Source: Synergistales bacterium (GTDB lineage Bacteria; Synergistota; Synergistia; Synergistales; Aminobacteriaceae). From it: a stretch of 15,884 bases of DNA. The DNA is taken from positions 1 to 15,884 of the forward strand of contig BNVH01000080.1 of the NCBI GenBank assembly GCA_025997955.1, in the 5' to 3' direction. Positions within the stretch are counted from its first letter, which is position 1; each line of letters opens with the position of its first letter. This document shows, in pieces, positions 6,825-13,788 of the stretch. The position numbers were made by a program, and so were the translations under genes. The notes beneath the pieces are model-generated. The model ran no database searches, was not told where the DNA came from, and saw only the letters and a program-made list of their open reading frames with translations.

Positions 6825-7810
6825 GCGATAAAATAAAAGATACGCCTTACATCAGGGTGGAAAACTTGAAGAAATACTTTCCCACGAAGCGCGGCTTGCT
6901 GCACGCGGTGGACGACGTGAGCTTCTCTATTCAAAAGGGCGAGACGTTGGGCCTTGTGGGTGAGTCCGGCTGCGGTAAGTCCACTCTGGGTCGATGCCTT
7001 ATACGCCTCTTGGAGAGCACGGCCGGCAGCGTCGTATTACATGACGAGAAAACGGGAATCAATACGGACGTGACTAAGGTGAGCGCGTCCGTCATGAAAG
7101 AGCTGCGCAAAAAAGTGCAGATAGTCTTTCAAGACCCGTACTCGTGCCTCAACCCGCGACTCTCCGTCTGGGAGTTAATAGCGGAGCCTCTTATCGTCAA
7201 CAGCGTCTTTCCCGACAAGGAAGCTATGAAAAAACGAGTAAGAGAGCTGATGAGCATAGTTGGCTTGGCCGAGAGACTTGAGAACAGCTACCCGCACGAG
7301 CTTGACGGCGGGCGCAGACAGAGAATCGGCATAGCCCGTTCGCTCGCCCTATCGCCTGAGTTCATAGTGCTTGACGAGCCCGTCTCCGCGCTTGACGTCT
7401 GCATTCAGGCGCAAATACTGAACCTCCTGAACAGTCTTCAAAAGGAGTTTCACTACACATATGTCTTTATCTCGCACAACCTCAGCGTGGTGAGGCATGT
7501 CTCAGACCGTATCGCCGTTATGTACCTCGGAAAGATAGTGGAGCTGGCCGATTACAAAGAGATTTTCGCAAACCCGCTCCATCCTTACACGCAGGCGCTT
7601 CTGTCCGCTATCCCGGTGGCAAAGCTCGACGTGCAAAAGGACAGAATAATCTTAGAGGGAGACGTGCCTTCTCCTATAGAGCCGCCCGAGTGCTGCCGTT
7701 TCGCGGGGCGCTGCCGCTATTGCAAAGACGTATGCAAACAAGATACGCCTTTGTTGGAGGAGGTTAAGAGCGGGCATTTCGTGGCCTGTAAGTTTGCGCT
7801 TAGAGCGTAG
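6821..7810 (+). CDS. dppF: Peptide ABC transporter ATPase, DppF type
   Basis: This is the second ATPase of the importer, pairing with DppD. The 329-aa protein has Walker A GESGCGKS (47-54), Q-loop FQDP (Q104), Walker B FIVLDEP (181-187) and H-loop ISHN (H219). The ABC signature reads LDGGRRQ (161-167) instead of the usual LSGGQ, so the serine is replaced by aspartate and the glutamine by arginine. I believe similar variants occur in other DppF/OppF proteins. The C-terminal extension has clustered cysteines (291, 292, 298, 301, 305, 323). The start ATG 6821 overlaps the dppD stop by 4 bp and follows GGAGG (6807-6811) by 9 nt. A longer in-frame start at 6770 inside dppD adds an atypical basic leader and was rejected. 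Confidence 0.93.
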   Translation: MSDKIKDTPYIRVENLKKYFPTKRGLLHAVDDVSFSIQKGETLGLVGESGCGKSTLGRCLIRLLESTAGSVVLHDEKTGINTDVTKVSASVMKELRKKVQIVFQDPYSCLNPRLSVWELIAEPLIVNSVFPDKEAMKKRVRELMSIVGLAERLENSYPHELDGGRRQRIGIARSLALSPEFIVLDEPVSALDVCIQAQILNLLNSLQKEFHYTYVFISHNLSVVRHVSDRIAVMYLGKIVELADYKEIFANPLHPYTQALLSAIPVAKLDVQKDRIILEGDVPSPIEPPECCRFAGRCRYCKDVCKQDTPLLEEVKSGHFVACKFALRA

Positions 7811-7829
7811 TAAGATCGTAAAGTAAAAT

Positions 7830-7863
7830 AAAGGCGGCTTCTCTTGAGAGGAGCCGCCTTTTT
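7830..7863. terminator. Bidirectional terminator between dppF and the chemoreceptor gene
   Basis: AAGGCGGCTTCTC (7831-7843) pairs with GAGGAGCCGCCTT (7848-7860) around the TTGA loop, with one G-T pair. It is followed by TTTTT rightward and a T-rich tract leftward. Lying between convergent genes, it can end both transcripts. Confidence 0.92.
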
Positions 7864-7869
7864 AAATTG

Positions 7870-10062
7870 TTATGCCAACTTCACAGGTCTAGCCGTTATC
7901 GCTGGTTTCGCTATCGCTTTCGCGCCCGCGCTTTTTGGTTTGACCGGAACGCTCGTGTCGGTTTTTAACTTGAAGCGGGAGAGTACCTCCGTCAACGTAT
8001 TAACGCGTGTCTGAATCGTATCGGCCTGCTCCGCGACGCCCTGCGCGGCCTCCACCGTGCTGTCGGCGGCGAGCTTGATGTTGTATATGGTGTTCACCAT
8101 CTCTATTGTGGAGCGCGTAGCGTTGTCTATGCCATTGGCCACTTCTTTGCTCGACGCGGCCTGTTCTTCGGCTACTGCCGCTATGTTCTGGATGGAGTCG
8201 TTGGCCTTGTTTATTCCACCCAACGCGTCATCGAGTCCATTTTGCGCGTCTTTGGCCTGAACGAGCGTCGCCGTAAGTATTTTCGCCGCCATGGCTATGG
8301 CGTCTATACTCTCGCGGGAGCCACTCTGGAGCTCTCCGATTATGCCGCCCACGCTCTGCGCGGCGCGCGCCGATTCCTCGGCCAATTTTCTGACCTCTTC
8401 GGCCACGACCGCGAAACCGCGTCCCACCTCACCCGCTCTTGCCGCTTCTATGGCGGCGTTCAGCGCCAAAAGGTTTGTCTGGTCGGCTATGTTTGTTATG
8501 ACGGATACAAAGCCGCTGACGTTTTCGACTGAGGTTATGAGCTGCCGCGTTTTTGCCGCGACCTCGCCCGCGTTTGTCTCGACGTCGCGCATACCCTTTA
8601 TGACCTTGTCGACGGCCGATGTCGCGTTGCTCGACAAGTTTGTGGTCTCAGACAGGAACTCCGCGCTTTCGGTGGCGGACCGCGCTACGGTGTCAGCCCC
8701 GGCGCTCATCTCCTCGACTCCGGCGTTGCACTCCTCAAGAGCCGCGCTGTTCGATTCGCTCAGGGTTGAAACTTGATCAATGGAGGCTTTTATCTCTTCC
8801 ATAGACGCGTTTGACCGCTCGGCTATCTCCGAGAGGTTGTATGATTCGCCGGAGAGGTTTTGGGCGACGCCGGCTATATTCTTCATGGCGCCTTCCTGAG
8901 CGTCTATCATCGCTGAGAGGGCGTCTACGAGCTTGCCCATTTCGTCTCTGCCCGAGTATCTAAAATCCTCATGCGCCACGGTGAGGTCGCCGTTTCGAGC
9001 GCGCTCCGCGAGGCCGACTATGCGGTTGAGCGGTCCCGATATGCCGCCCGCTATAAAGAGGGCTATGATAACGCCGAGCGCTATGGACACAATAGTCGAG
9101 ACCATCAGCAATCTTGCCGAAGCCGCCAAGTCGACGACGTTTTCGCTGGTAATCTCGTCGACGCTGTTTACGGCAAGTGTTGAAGCGTTTGTGGTTTCCT
9201 TGCCGAGAGCGGCTATTAGGTCGGTACGAACATTCATCTCTTTGTTAAGATCTTCGTAAGCCTTAGCGAAATCGTCAATTGCGCCGCGATACGCGCCGAG
9301 AGAGTCGACAAGGCTCTTTACAATCTTTGTGCGCTCAGGGCTGCTTGCGGCCGCCAACATCTTTTCAGCGTCGTCCTTGGCCTTGCCGAGAATCGGCGAC
9401 AGTTTCCTCATCGTGTTAGGGTCGCTGTCCATCATGGCTTTTTGCATGACGCGCCGCGCTTCCATTGTTCCTGTAAGTATATCGCCCGTCGAGTTCCACA
9501 TGCCGAGCATAGCCGTAATTCGATTTTTGTCGTTATTGCCCTCAATTTCTTCTTTCACTATGCCGGAGAACATATCCAACATAGCCTTTGCGGACTCCAC
9601 GGCCGTCGCCCCAGCCTCACCTATGGCGGCGTATGTTTTGGCTTTGTTATCTATAACCGTGTAAGTTCTTTGCACGCTTTCGTCAAAGTTTCTGCACAAA
9701 GGAGCGACGATGTCTCTCCAATACGCTGGCGCTTTGAGAGCCGGATAAGACGTTCCGAAGGCCGCCATGTCGGCAAAACCTTTTTTAAGAATAAGCATTT
9801 TCGCGCGGGTGGCTTCTACTGTTTCGGCGGTTTCCTCGCGTTCCAAAATTTGCACGACTTGAGCGGCTTCGTAAAATTCGCGTTCAAGCTCGCTGCTCTC
9901 TCTTATCGAGTCCACCAAGACATCGCTCATAAATTTGCTGCTGTCGACTGCCTTTTCTATATCCACCCAAGCCAAACCGACCGCCACCGCGAACACCACC
10001 AAAAGCAGACCGAACCCAAAAAGCAATTTGTTTCTCATTCTGACGTTTTTCCAGTTAAACAT
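7870..10062 (-). CDS. Methyl-accepting chemotaxis protein (transmembrane chemoreceptor)
   Basis: Chemoreceptors sense a ligand outside the membrane and steer flagellar motility through CheW and CheA. The 730-aa protein has membrane helix 1 (about 13-32) and a large, mostly helical outer domain (about 33-315). Its size fits a helical bimodular-type sensor, but the ligand is unknown. Membrane helix 2 is at about 318-340, followed by a HAMP domain (about 341-395). The signalling coiled coil has the invariant hairpin tip around 525-564 (NLLALNAAIEAARAG...RGFAVVAEEVRKLAEES). A flexible Ala/Lys/Pro tail (about 700-730) ends the protein and lacks the CheR-docking pentapeptide seen on some receptors. 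A GGGAGAG site lies about 10 nt before the ATG. No che genes are in the window. Its place between the peptide importer and lactate operons hints at sensing one of those nutrients, but this is only suggestive. Confidence 0.95.
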   Translation of the reverse strand: MFNWKNVRMRNKLLFGFGLLLVVFAVAVGLAWVDIEKAVDSSKFMSDVLVDSIRESSELEREFYEAAQVVQILEREETAETVEATRAKMLILKKGFADMAAFGTSYPALKAPAYWRDIVAPLCRNFDESVQRTYTVIDNKAKTYAAIGEAGATAVESAKAMLDMFSGIVKEEIEGNNDKNRITAMLGMWNSTGDILTGTMEARRVMQKAMMDSDPNTMRKLSPILGKAKDDAEKMLAAASSPERTKIVKSLVDSLGAYRGAIDDFAKAYEDLNKEMNVRTDLIAALGKETTNASTLAVNSVDEITSENVVDLAASARLLMVSTIVSIALGVIIALFIAGGISGPLNRIVGLAERARNGDLTVAHEDFRYSGRDEMGKLVDALSAMIDAQEGAMKNIAGVAQNLSGESYNLSEIAERSNASMEEIKASIDQVSTLSESNSAALEECNAGVEEMSAGADTVARSATESAEFLSETTNLSSNATSAVDKVIKGMRDVETNAGEVAAKTRQLITSVENVSGFVSVITNIADQTNLLALNAAIEAARAGEVGRGFAVVAEEVRKLAEESARAAQSVGGIIGELQSGSRESIDAIAMAAKILTATLVQAKDAQNGLDDALGGINKANDSIQNIAAVAEEQAASSKEVANGIDNATRSTIEMVNTIYNIKLAADSTVEAAQGVAEQADTIQTRVNTLTEVLSRFKLKTDTSVPVKPKSAGAKAIAKPAITARPVKLA

Positions 10063-10139
10063 AAAAAAACCGACTCTCCCATCGTAAAATTTTTACTGAA
10101 AGTTAATTCCCTGTAAGTTTTTCACAAAGAAATATTTGC

Positions 10140-10168
10140 ACTATAGTCTATTTTATGAAGAGTAACAA
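10140..10168 (-). promoter_or_regulatory. Promoter of the chemoreceptor gene
   Basis: On the minus strand TTGTTA (-35, 10163-10168) and TATAGT (-10, 10140-10145, 5 of 6) are 17 bp apart. The RNA would start about 70 nt before the ATG. No sigma28-type flagellar promoter was recognised. Confidence 0.5.
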
Positions 10169-10211
10169 CGTAAATAGGCGTAAATACAAAGTACGCATAG
10201 TATGCAAACAA

Positions 10212-10240
10212 TTTAAAAATACTTTAAAAAATGCTATAAT
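10212..10240 (+). promoter_or_regulatory. Extended -10 promoter of the lactate operon
   Basis: TTTAAA (10212-10217), 17 bp, then a perfect TATAAT (10235-10240) preceded by TGC, an extended -10 element. It points right toward etfB. No gene lies between it and etfB, so it most likely starts the operon transcript near 10247. Confidence 0.65.
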
Positions 10241-10261
10241 CCATATTTAGGAAGTTTACAA

Positions 10262-10295
10262 GACGCGCGAACGCGCCAATTTTCTTGCGCGCGTC
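10262..10295 (+). promoter_or_regulatory. GC-rich stem-loop near the 5' end of the lactate operon leader
   Basis: GACGCGCG (10262-10269) pairs with CGCGCGTC (10288-10295). Competing pairings exist: CGCG 10264-10267 with CGCG 10272-10275, and CGCGC 10272-10276 with GCGCG 10287-10291. The GC-rich block stands out in AT-rich surroundings. It could stabilise the mRNA end or act as a switch or protein-binding site; nothing in the sequence decides which. Confidence 0.4.
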
Positions 10296-10484
10296 CGCTC
10301 CTGTCAAAAATTAACCACTTGAAATATTACCACGTTGCATAGTAAGATGTAGGCATATGTAAAATAAATTAGCTAAAAATGATTTTATTTTTTTAAAGGT
10401 ATTGGAACTTTGATTACCTGTCTCTTAAAGCTCTCCACTGTTTTAAGTTTGCGTGGTTCTGGCTCTCTTCTAGTTTGGTATGGC

Positions 10485-10498
10485 TACTGATTTCAGTA
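10485..10498. promoter_or_regulatory. 14-bp perfect palindrome upstream of etfB, possible operator
   Basis: TACTGA and TCAGTA flank a 2-bp centre, 40 nt before the etfB start codon. Short perfect palindromes can be regulator sites. I found no second copy, and it does not match the LldR site pattern I know. Confidence 0.25.
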
Positions 10499-10538
10499 CA
10501 TCTTTTTGTTTTTTCAAAAAATAAAAGGGGGGTACGGT

Positions 10539-11339
10539 GTGAATATCATTGTCCCAATCAAGCAGGTTCCTGAAAGCAGCAACGTGAAAATGGATCCCGA
10601 AACGGGTACCGTTATCCGCGCGGGGGTCGAAGCGGTAGTAAACCCGTTAGACTTGTACGCGCTTGAGGCGGCGTTTCGGCTCAAGGAACAGTACGGCGGG
10701 AAAGTGACCGCCGTCACAATGGGGCCGCCTCAGGCGACCCGGGCGCTGAAGGAAGCGGTGGCTATGGGTTGCGACGACGCGATACTGCTGTCGGATCGCA
10801 AGTTCGGTGGGGCCGATACCTGCGCTACATCTTACACCATAGCGCAATCGATTAAGGCTATCGGCGAGTATGACATTATTCTTACCGGTGAGCGCGCCAC
10901 AGATGGTGACACCGCTCAGGTCGGACCGGCTATCGCCGCCTGGCTTGATATTCCCGTGGCCACTTACGTCTCCAAGATTGAGGAGGTCAAGGACGAACGC
11001 ATCTTTGTTGAGCGCCTCGTAGAGGAAGGTTACCAGCAGCTTTCAGTCTCTCTTCCCTGCCTCATTACGGTGGTCAAGGAGGTCGCCGTTCCGCGGCTTC
11101 CGACGTTGAAGGGCAAGATTCGTTCCATGGAGCTGAATATCCCCGTTTATTCCTCCGAGAACATGAGTCTCAAGACCGAATACCTTGGGCTCAAAGGTTC
11201 TCCGACGAGGGTGGTCAAGATAGACACTCCCAAGGTCACTCGAAGCGGCAAAACGCTGACGGCGCAGGACGATGTTTCTCTCAGGGCGGCAGCGGACGAA
11301 TTTATCAACCTTATGGAAGCAAAGGGGTTACTGCTATGA
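10539..11339 (+). CDS. etfB: Electron transfer flavoprotein subunit beta
   Basis: EtfB pairs with EtfA to carry electrons on FAD between a dehydrogenase and other carriers. The 266-aa protein has the family start MNIIVPIKQVP, the nucleotide-binding segment TGERATDGDTAQVGP (116-130), and the ETF-beta signature region VVKEVAVPRLPTLKG (178-192). DGDTAQVGP is typical of the EtfB group that binds a second FAD in electron-bifurcating systems; here bifurcation is inferred. The start is GTG 10539, 6 nt after AAGGGGGG (10525-10532). An in-frame TTG at 10506 would place this ribosome site inside the gene. The stop overlaps the etfA start in an ATGA. With the next two genes it corresponds to LctB of the Acetobacterium woodii lactate dehydrogenase complex. 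Confidence 0.93.
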   Translation: MNIIVPIKQVPESSNVKMDPETGTVIRAGVEAVVNPLDLYALEAAFRLKEQYGGKVTAVTMGPPQATRALKEAVAMGCDDAILLSDRKFGGADTCATSYTIAQSIKAIGEYDIILTGERATDGDTAQVGPAIAAWLDIPVATYVSKIEEVKDERIFVERLVEEGYQQLSVSLPCLITVVKEVAVPRLPTLKGKIRSMELNIPVYSSENMSLKTEYLGLKGSPTRVVKIDTPKVTRSGKTLTAQDDVSLRAAADEFINLMEAKGLLL

Positions 11340-12352
11340 CAGACTCGCATAACGAGGTATGGACGCTTGCCGAGCAGTATGACGGCAAACTCAAAGGGGT
11401 TTCTTTCGAGCTCCTTGCCAGGGGTCGCAGCTTAGCGGACAAGTTGGGGACAAAGTTGGTCTCGGTACTGATTGGCGACGGCGTTGCGGACAGTGATTTG
11501 GACACGCTGATCAAGCACGGGGCGGACGCGGTTTACGCCGTGCAGTCTCCCGAACTCAAGTATTTTGTGTGCGAAACATACGGACAGGTTCTGAGAAGCC
11601 TCATCAAGGAATATCAGCCGACCATCTTGCTCGGCGCGGCCACTTCCACGGGCAGGACGCTTTTGCCCTACACGGCGGTCAAGATACCCACCGGACTCAC
11701 GGCCGACTGCACGGAGCTTGATATCGAAGAGGGCACGGGAAACCTCTTGCAGACTCGCCCCGCTATAGGCGGCAACATCATGGCCACCATCAAGACGCCG
11801 GATCACCGCCCCCAAATGGCCACTGTGCGCCCCAAGTCGTCCCGCCCACTCCCCGCCGACGCTTCCCGCAAGGGTGAGATCAAGCATATCTCTTTCGATA
11901 AAGCGCTCATAGACAAGCGGACTCAGATAAGAGGGTATCGCAAGGAGGAGTCGGAGACCTTGGGGTTGGACGAGGCAGACATCATCGTGGCCGGAGGGCA
12001 TGGACTCAAAAAGGGCGAGAACTTCAGCCTTATCCATAGCTTGGCCAAGCAATTGGGAGGCGCAGTAGGCGCGAGCCGGGACGCGGTAGACCGCGGATGG
12101 GCGTCATACCCTCACCAGATTGGCTTGAGCGGCAAAACCGTCTCGCCCAAGGTTTACGTCGGTATAGGCATATCCGGAGCCATTCAGCACTTGGCCGGAA
12201 TAAAGACCAGCGAGACCATCGTGTCCATCAACTCAGACCCCGACGCGACGCTTCACAAGCTGGCCGACCTCGCCATCGTGGGCGACGCGTTCCAAGTAAT
12301 TCCCGAGATTCAAAAACGTCTCACAGAAAGAGGGGTGAAAAACAATGGCTAA
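11336..12352 (+). CDS. etfA: Electron transfer flavoprotein subunit alpha
   Basis: EtfA forms the FAD-binding core with EtfB. In the 338-aa protein the C-terminal FAD domain is clear: GASRDAVDRGW (245-255), HQIGLSGKTV (260-269), GISGAIQHLAG (278-288) and NSDPDATLHKLAD (299-311). The N-terminal region begins directly with the Etf fold and has no cysteine cluster. This differs from the A. woodii LctC protein, which as I recall carries an extra N-terminal ferredoxin-like domain. The gene starts within the etfB stop (ATGA) and ends 8 bp inside the next gene, so the three products are probably made in fixed ratio. Electron confurcation with ferredoxin is possible but not shown by the sequence. Confidence 0.93.
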   Translation: MTDSHNEVWTLAEQYDGKLKGVSFELLARGRSLADKLGTKLVSVLIGDGVADSDLDTLIKHGADAVYAVQSPELKYFVCETYGQVLRSLIKEYQPTILLGAATSTGRTLLPYTAVKIPTGLTADCTELDIEEGTGNLLQTRPAIGGNIMATIKTPDHRPQMATVRPKSSRPLPADASRKGEIKHISFDKALIDKRTQIRGYRKEESETLGLDEADIIVAGGHGLKKGENFSLIHSLAKQLGGAVGASRDAVDRGWASYPHQIGLSGKTVSPKVYVGIGISGAIQHLAGIKTSETIVSINSDPDATLHKLADLAIVGDAFQVIPEIQKRLTERGVKNNG

Positions 12353-13763
12353 TTCTTCCTACAGTCCGGTGACTCAGGATGTTATTGAGGCGCTGAAGAA
12401 CATAGTCGGCGCCGGGAACGTCATCACAAACGACGAAAAGATCGAAAGCTATTCCCATGACGAGACCGAAGCCGCCGTGTACGGCCACAACCCCGATGTT
12501 GTGGTTACGCCCCTCAACACGGAGCAAGTAGCCGCGGTGGTGAAGTTAGCGAATGAAAAACACATTCCCATCACACCGAGAGGCGCGGGTTCAGGGCTTT
12601 CGGGCGGAGCCATTCCAGAGTACGGCGGCATTGTCCTGTCCATTGAAAAGATGAACAAGTTTTTGGAGTTAGACAGGGCCAATATGGTGGCCGTGGCCGA
12701 GGCCGGGGTCGTCACCAACGATTTGGCCACGCTCGTCCAGAATGAGGGGCTCTTTTTCGCGGGCTACCCCATGAGCCTTCAGACCTGCATGATAGGCGGC
12801 AACATAGCGGAGAACGCGGGCGGCGGCAAGGCCGTCAAGTACGGCGTGACGGGCCGTTATATCCTCGGCATTGAGTTGGTGACGCCTCTTGGCGACATAG
12901 TTCAGCTCGGGGGGAAGCTCGTCAAGGATGTTACGGGCTACGACCTGAAGTCTCTGATTATCGGCTCCGAGGGGACGCTGGGCATTGTCACCAAGGCCAT
13001 AATCAAGCTCATAGGCTACCCGACCGCGAGAGCGGATATTCTGGCGCTTTTCAAAACGCCTAAAGAGGCCATCGACCTCGTTCCCGTGATTCTCTCGAAG
13101 GGTATAGCCCCCACCAGCATCGAGATAATGGATCAGTTGTCCGTTATTACCACTTGCAAGTACCTGAACGAGAGCCTTCCCTACGAGAATTGCGGTGCCA
13201 TGCTCCTAATTGAAATAGACGGAACGAGCGCGCCCCAAATAGAGATGGACCTCGTTGAGGCGGGCAAGCTCTGCGAGGCGAACGGCGCCACGGAGGTCTA
13301 CGTGACGGAGGACAAGAACAACATAGAGCGTATATGGAACGTGCGCCGTAACATCGCCGAGGCGTTCAAGGTCTACAGTCCAATCCAGAGCCTTGAGGAC
13401 ATAGTGGTTCCGATTTCGCGCATTCCGGAGATTATACCGGAGCTTGAGCGTATGGGGGAGAAGTACGGTATAAAAATTCCCTGTTACGGCCACGCCGGGG
13501 ACGGCAACCTCCACGCCACGTTAGTCAAGGACCCCGATATGTCCATGGAACAGTGGAAGAAAAACGAGGTCGAGTGCCTTGAAGAGCTTTACAAAGTCAC
13601 GGGCGACCTCGGCGGAAAGATAAGCGGAGAGCACGGCATAGGCCTCAAGCGCCGCAAATATCTGAAGGATATAATCGACCCTGTGGAGTTAGGGCTCATG
13701 CGGGCCGTCAAGAGGGCATGGGATCCAAACAACATCATGAACCCCGGCAAGATTTTTGCCTAA
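12345..13763 (+). CDS. lctD: FAD-dependent D-lactate (2-hydroxyacid) dehydrogenase
   Basis: This is a member of the GlcD/LctD family, oxidising a 2-hydroxyacid to the 2-oxoacid; lactate to pyruvate is likely here. The 472-aa protein has a FAD_binding_4 domain (about 45-225) with PRGAGSGLSGGA (78-89), GGNIAENAGGG (151-161) and GSEGTLG (207-213). A FAD-oxidase C-terminal domain follows (about 225-470) with GHAGDGNLH (382-390) and GEHGIG (428-433), carrying active-site and metal-ligand histidines. Placement behind etfBA means electrons go to the flavoprotein, as in A. woodii LctBCD, where lactate oxidation by NAD+ is driven by reduced ferredoxin. The following lactate racemase gene supports lactate over glycolate. 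ATG 12345 overlaps etfA by 8 bp and follows AGAGGGG (12329-12335) by 9 nt. Confidence 0.9.
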   Translation: MANSSYSPVTQDVIEALKNIVGAGNVITNDEKIESYSHDETEAAVYGHNPDVVVTPLNTEQVAAVVKLANEKHIPITPRGAGSGLSGGAIPEYGGIVLSIEKMNKFLELDRANMVAVAEAGVVTNDLATLVQNEGLFFAGYPMSLQTCMIGGNIAENAGGGKAVKYGVTGRYILGIELVTPLGDIVQLGGKLVKDVTGYDLKSLIIGSEGTLGIVTKAIIKLIGYPTARADILALFKTPKEAIDLVPVILSKGIAPTSIEIMDQLSVITTCKYLNESLPYENCGAMLLIEIDGTSAPQIEMDLVEAGKLCEANGATEVYVTEDKNNIERIWNVRRNIAEAFKVYSPIQSLEDIVVPISRIPEIIPELERMGEKYGIKIPCYGHAGDGNLHATLVKDPDMSMEQWKKNEVECLEELYKVTGDLGGKISGEHGIGLKRRKYLKDIIDPVELGLMRAVKRAWDPNNIMNPGKIFA

Positions 13764-13788
13764 TTCGGGTCTAAAAGGAGATATTTTT

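Larger units (their letters stand above)
10063..10538. other. Intergenic region with divergent promoters and a long leader
   Basis: This is an AT-rich 476-bp region between the divergent chemoreceptor and etfB genes. It contains the chemoreceptor promoter (10140-10168), a strong rightward promoter (10212-10240), a GC-rich stem-loop near the predicted 5' end of the rightward RNA (10262-10295), and a 14-bp palindrome close to etfB (10485-10498). I see no convincing gene, tRNA or known riboswitch in it. If the promoter at 10212-10240 is the main one, the operon has an unusually long leader of about 290 nt. Confidence 0.7.

Noticed and set aside
8242..10116. Plus-strand reading frames opposite the chemoreceptor gene
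   Set aside because: They mirror a strong, fully conserved coding sequence on the other strand and show no domains or ribosome sites of their own.
10305..10500. Further promoter-like hexamers in the etfB leader
   Set aside because: Several AT-rich partial matches occur, but none has both boxes and spacing better than expected for AT-rich DNA.
10506..10538. TTG start for etfB
   Set aside because: It would put the G-rich ribosome site inside the coding region; GTG 10539 gives the standard EtfB N-terminus.
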